A DNA stretch of 64,000 nt from an uncultured Eubacteriales bacterium (lineage in GTDB: Bacteria > Bacillota > Clostridia > Christensenellales > CAG-138): assembly GCA_900545265.1 (NCBI GenBank), contig UQYI01000011.1, forward strand, positions 11,275-75,274, in the 5' to 3' direction. The stretch's first letter is position 1. Every line of letters starts with the position of its first letter. This document shows positions 60,837-64,000 of this stretch, in pieces. A program made the translations under genes and the position numbers. A model generated the notes under the pieces. The model was not told where the DNA came from. It worked only from the letters and a program-made list of their open reading frames with translations, and did not search any database.

Positions 60837-61160
60837 TTAGAAGGAAACCAGCAGCAGCATTTTGAAACGCTCCTGCCCATAAACGGCATGGGGAATATCT
60901 TTGGGCATAATGATGCTCTGGCCTTCAGAAACCAGATACTCCACACCGTCTACGGTAAAACGGCCCGTGCCTTCCAGCACGATGACCATGGCATCGCCGC
61001 CGGCTGCATGCGTGCTGATCTCTTCTCCCTTTTCAAAAGAAAACAGGGTCATGCTGATCTTATTGTTCTGTACAAGAGTCTTGCTGACGATCTGACCATC
61101 CTGATAATGGATCTGATCCTTGAGCATCATAACCGTAGATTTTTCAATGTTGCGATACAT
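60837..61160 (-). CDS. Single-domain cupin protein
   Basis: 107 residues, a small metal-binding beta barrel. Cupin motif 1 is seen as STHAAGGDAMVIVLEG, with motif 2 around PKDIPHAVYG. AAGGAGAG precedes the ATG at 61160; the longer frame to 61211 lacks a ribosome site. Possible roles are sugar or small-molecule binding; nothing nearby settles it. Confidence 0.85.
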   Translation of the reverse strand: MYRNIEKSTVMMLKDQIHYQDGQIVSKTLVQNNKISMTLFSFEKGEEISTHAAGGDAMVIVLEGTGRFTVDGVEYLVSEGQSIIMPKDIPHAVYGQERFKMLLLVSF

Positions 61161-61248
61161 AAAGCTCTCCTTGTTCCGGCCACGACCGTATTCATAGGGG
61201 TATTCTATCATGTGTAGGTGTTTTTTTCAACCGAATCCCTTTTTATAT

Positions 61249-61277
61249 TTGACAGAAAGCATATCTGTGCCTATAAT
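61249..61277 (+). promoter_or_regulatory. Promoter of guaB
   Basis: Perfect TTGACA at 61249-61254, 17 bp, perfect TATAAT at 61272-61277; AAGGAGG precedes the ATG. No guanine riboswitch or other leader structure is seen. Confidence 0.9.
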
Positions 61278-61318
61278 AAGACAATTTCATGCATCCAGCA
61301 ACAAGGAGGTACCCGCCC

Positions 61319-62821
61319 ATGGCTTATTACTATCAGGAACCCAGCCACACCTTCAGTGAATATCTGCTTATCCCCGGATATACGGATGAAACCTGTGTTC
61401 CCGCCAATGTTTCACTGCGCACGCCCCTGGTCAAGTTTCGCAAGGGGGAAGAGAACTGCCCCTTGGAAATGAATATTCCTTTGGTGTCTGCCATCATGCA
61501 GTCTGTGAGCAATGACACTTTAGCCATTGCTCTTGCCAAAGAAGGCGGTATCTCCTTTATTTACGGCGCTCAAAGCATCGAAGATGAAGCTGCCATGGTA
61601 GCCAAAGTTAAAGCTTACAAGGCGGGTTTTGTGGTCTCTGCCTCCAATTTGACGCCTGAACACACGCTGAAGGATGTGCTGGCCCTGAAGAAAAAGAATG
61701 GTTTTTCCACGATAGCCATTACGGAGGACGGCTCCCCCAACGGAAAGCTTTTAGGTCTGGTCACCAGTCGTGACTACCGTCTTTCCCGTATGAGCGGAGA
61801 GGAGAAGATTTCTTCCTTCATGACGCCCATGGACAGACTCATCACCGCTCCTCTGGGGATCAGTCTTTCCGAAGCCAACGATATTATTTTTGACCATAAG
61901 CTGAATGCCCTGCCCATTATTGACAGTGAAAACCACCTGCAATACTTTGTGTTTCGCAAAGACTACGCCTCTCATAAAGATAATCCTCTTGAGCTGCTGG
62001 ATGACAAAAAGCGCTATCGGGTAGGCGCAGGCATCAACACACGGGATTACGAACAGCGCATCCCCGCCTTATTGGAAGCAGGTGCAGACGTGTTGTGCAT
62101 AGATTCTTCTGAAGGATATACCTGCTGGCAGGCAAAAACGCTTGCATGGGTGCGGGAAAAATATGGGAATACAGTTAAAATTGGTGCGGGAAACGTGGTC
62201 AGCCGGGAAGGCTTCCTGTTCCTGGCCCGAGCAGGCGCCGATTTTGTAAAGGTAGGTATTGGCGGGGGCAGCATCTGTATCACCCGGGAAACAAAAGGCA
62301 TAGGCCGCGGGCAAGCCAGCGCCCTTATTGAGGTGGCGCAGGCCCGAGACGAGTATTATAAGCAAACAGGGATCTATGTGCCCATCTGTTCCGATGGCGG
62401 CATTGTGCATGATCACCATATGACGCTTGCCTTGGCCATGGGCGCTGACTTTCTCATGCTGGGCCGGTATTTTGCTCGTTTTGATGAAAGCCCCAGCAAC
62501 AAAGTACTGGTCAATGGCGTGTTTATGAAGGAATATTGGGGAGAAGGCAGCAACCGAGCCCGAAACTGGCAGCGGTATGATCTGGGAGGTGAAAACCGTT
62601 TAACCTTTGAAGAAGGCGTTGACTCTTTTGTTACCTACGCCGGTACGCTTCACAATAATGTAGAGATCAGCCTGTATAAGGTCAAAAGCACCATGTGCAA
62701 CGTAGGCGTCATAGATCTGCAGTCTCTCCAGCGCGAAGCTCGCCTGACCCTAGTGTCCTCCACCTCCATTGTAGAAGGTGGCGCCCACGATGTGACCCTG
62801 CGCAGCAGCATCCGACAGTAA
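61319..62821 (+). CDS. guaB: IMP dehydrogenase, Tritrichomonas foetus-like type
   Basis: 500 residues; oxidises IMP to XMP, the first committed step to GMP. Two CBS domains (about 115-220) are inserted in the barrel. The catalytic Cys is residue 320 in GGGSICITRE, followed by KGIGRGQA. The active-site flap and C-terminal region (RYFARFDESP, WGEGSNRARNW, STSIVEGGAHDV) match, as I recall it, the IMPDH of the protist T. foetus rather than the common bacterial GuaB, whose loop reads SICTTR. The ATG at 61319 fits the ribosome site; the ORF extends a further 30 bp upstream without support. Confidence 0.92.
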   Translation: MAYYYQEPSHTFSEYLLIPGYTDETCVPANVSLRTPLVKFRKGEENCPLEMNIPLVSAIMQSVSNDTLAIALAKEGGISFIYGAQSIEDEAAMVAKVKAYKAGFVVSASNLTPEHTLKDVLALKKKNGFSTIAITEDGSPNGKLLGLVTSRDYRLSRMSGEEKISSFMTPMDRLITAPLGISLSEANDIIFDHKLNALPIIDSENHLQYFVFRKDYASHKDNPLELLDDKKRYRVGAGINTRDYEQRIPALLEAGADVLCIDSSEGYTCWQAKTLAWVREKYGNTVKIGAGNVVSREGFLFLARAGADFVKVGIGGGSICITRETKGIGRGQASALIEVAQARDEYYKQTGIYVPICSDGGIVHDHHMTLALAMGADFLMLGRYFARFDESPSNKVLVNGVFMKEYWGEGSNRARNWQRYDLGGENRLTFEEGVDSFVTYAGTLHNNVEISLYKVKSTMCNVGVIDLQSLQREARLTLVSSTSIVEGGAHDVTLRSSIRQ

Positions 62822-62855
62822 AGGCGCACACCTGAATTAAAGCAGCACGAACTAA

Positions 62856-62898
62856 AATGCCGCTCAGCCCCATTGGGGGAACATGAGCGGCTTTTGTG
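62856..62898 (+). terminator. Rho-independent terminator of guaB
   Basis: GCCGCTCA at 62859-62866 pairs with TGAGCGGC at 62884-62891 around a 17-base loop, followed by TTTTG. Confidence 0.78.
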
Positions 62899-62925
62899 CA
62901 TGCGTAAAGTGCTGCTGCGGCTACA

Positions 62926-62960
62926 ACGAAAAAAGCGCTTCAAGTGAAGCGCTTCTAAAA
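62926..62960 (-). terminator. Terminator of the rRNA operon
   Basis: Read on the minus strand: AAGCGCTTCA pairs with TGAAGCGCTT around CT, then a T-run. Confidence 0.85.
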
Positions 62961-62963
62961 GGG

Positions 62964-63080
<117 letters not shown>

Positions 63081-63156
63081 GAGTGGGGTGTGTAAACACC
63101 TTGAAAACTGCATACCGTAATCCGCTTCGGAATCCTGAATCAGAGTCTTGTGTTGA

Positions 63157-64000
<844 letters not shown>

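Overview
The window looks like a chromosome segment of an anaerobic, probably spore-forming member of the Clostridia (Firmicutes) with mid-range GC. The reasons are near-consensus sigma-A promoters, many strong Shine-Dalgarno sites, a T-box leader on pheST, a YlbJ-like sporulation membrane protein, a CD1247-type zinc-ribbon protein, ECF-type vitamin uptake, and oxygen-sensitive 2-hydroxyacyl-CoA-dehydratase-type Fe-S enzymes. Coding is dense, with short gaps usually marked by a clear promoter or hairpin terminator.

Region by region. 1-3.9 kb: complete polyamine/iron/phosphonate-type ABC importer (two permeases, ATPase, lipoprotein). 4-9.2 kb: MBL-fold hydrolase, truncated sortase remnant, DUF5714 protein, GtrA protein with an apparently leaderless promoter, Nudix hydrolase, PadR regulator, and a tdk-YhhN pair. 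9.3-12.7 kb: rpsU, a PTS EIIC-like membrane protein and a lone histidine ammonia-lyase. 12.7-15.15 kb: frameshifted phage/ICE polyvalent-protein pseudogene lying exactly between two host terminators. 15.2-18.1 kb: Nudix-NTF2 fusion, nitrilase-family protein, SUFU-domain protein, and a five-tRNA operon (Val-Asp-Phe-Gly-Cys). 18.2-24.1 kb: anchored hypothetical protein, a fusion of a pantothenate-type ECF S-component with type II pantothenate kinase, tRNA-Thr, broken HTH gene, ridA, trmO, two paralogous HTH genes (the second broken by a 10-bp tandem duplication), and a DUF2284 protein. 24.1-29.2 kb: small membrane protein, ComEC-like MBL protein, T-box and pheST. 29.2-30.5 kb: AT-rich patch with one GNAT gene and a 25-bp tandem repeat.

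30.5-35.5 kb (all minus strand): two adjacent operons encoding a double-cubane-cluster anaerobic reductase, its ATP-driven activase, and sulfur/selenium-handling proteins (cysteine desulfurase-like, YedF, two DUF3343 proteins, an AhpD-like protein). 35.6-43.7 kb: heterodimeric ABC exporter, glutaminase, serS and argS. 43.9-54.1 kb: catabolic island of hydantoinase/oxoprolinase HyuB-HyuA, a complete sugar-type ABC importer, two cupin proteins and a LacI regulator. The island promoter carries two LacI-type operators 22 bp apart. 54.2-62.9 kb: housekeeping genes (pncB, lipoprotein, U32 peptidase, zinc-ribbon protein, efp, patatin, YlbJ-like, cupin, and an IMP dehydrogenase resembling the Tritrichomonas foetus enzyme). 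62.9-64 kb: 3' end of an rRNA operon on the minus strand (5S and partial 23S).

The most interesting systems are the double-cubane reductase/sulfur-trafficking cluster, the Hyu-ABC-cupin-LacI island with its operator pair, and the transporter-kinase fusion for pantothenate. All functional calls are from sequence recognition by eye; no database search was run.
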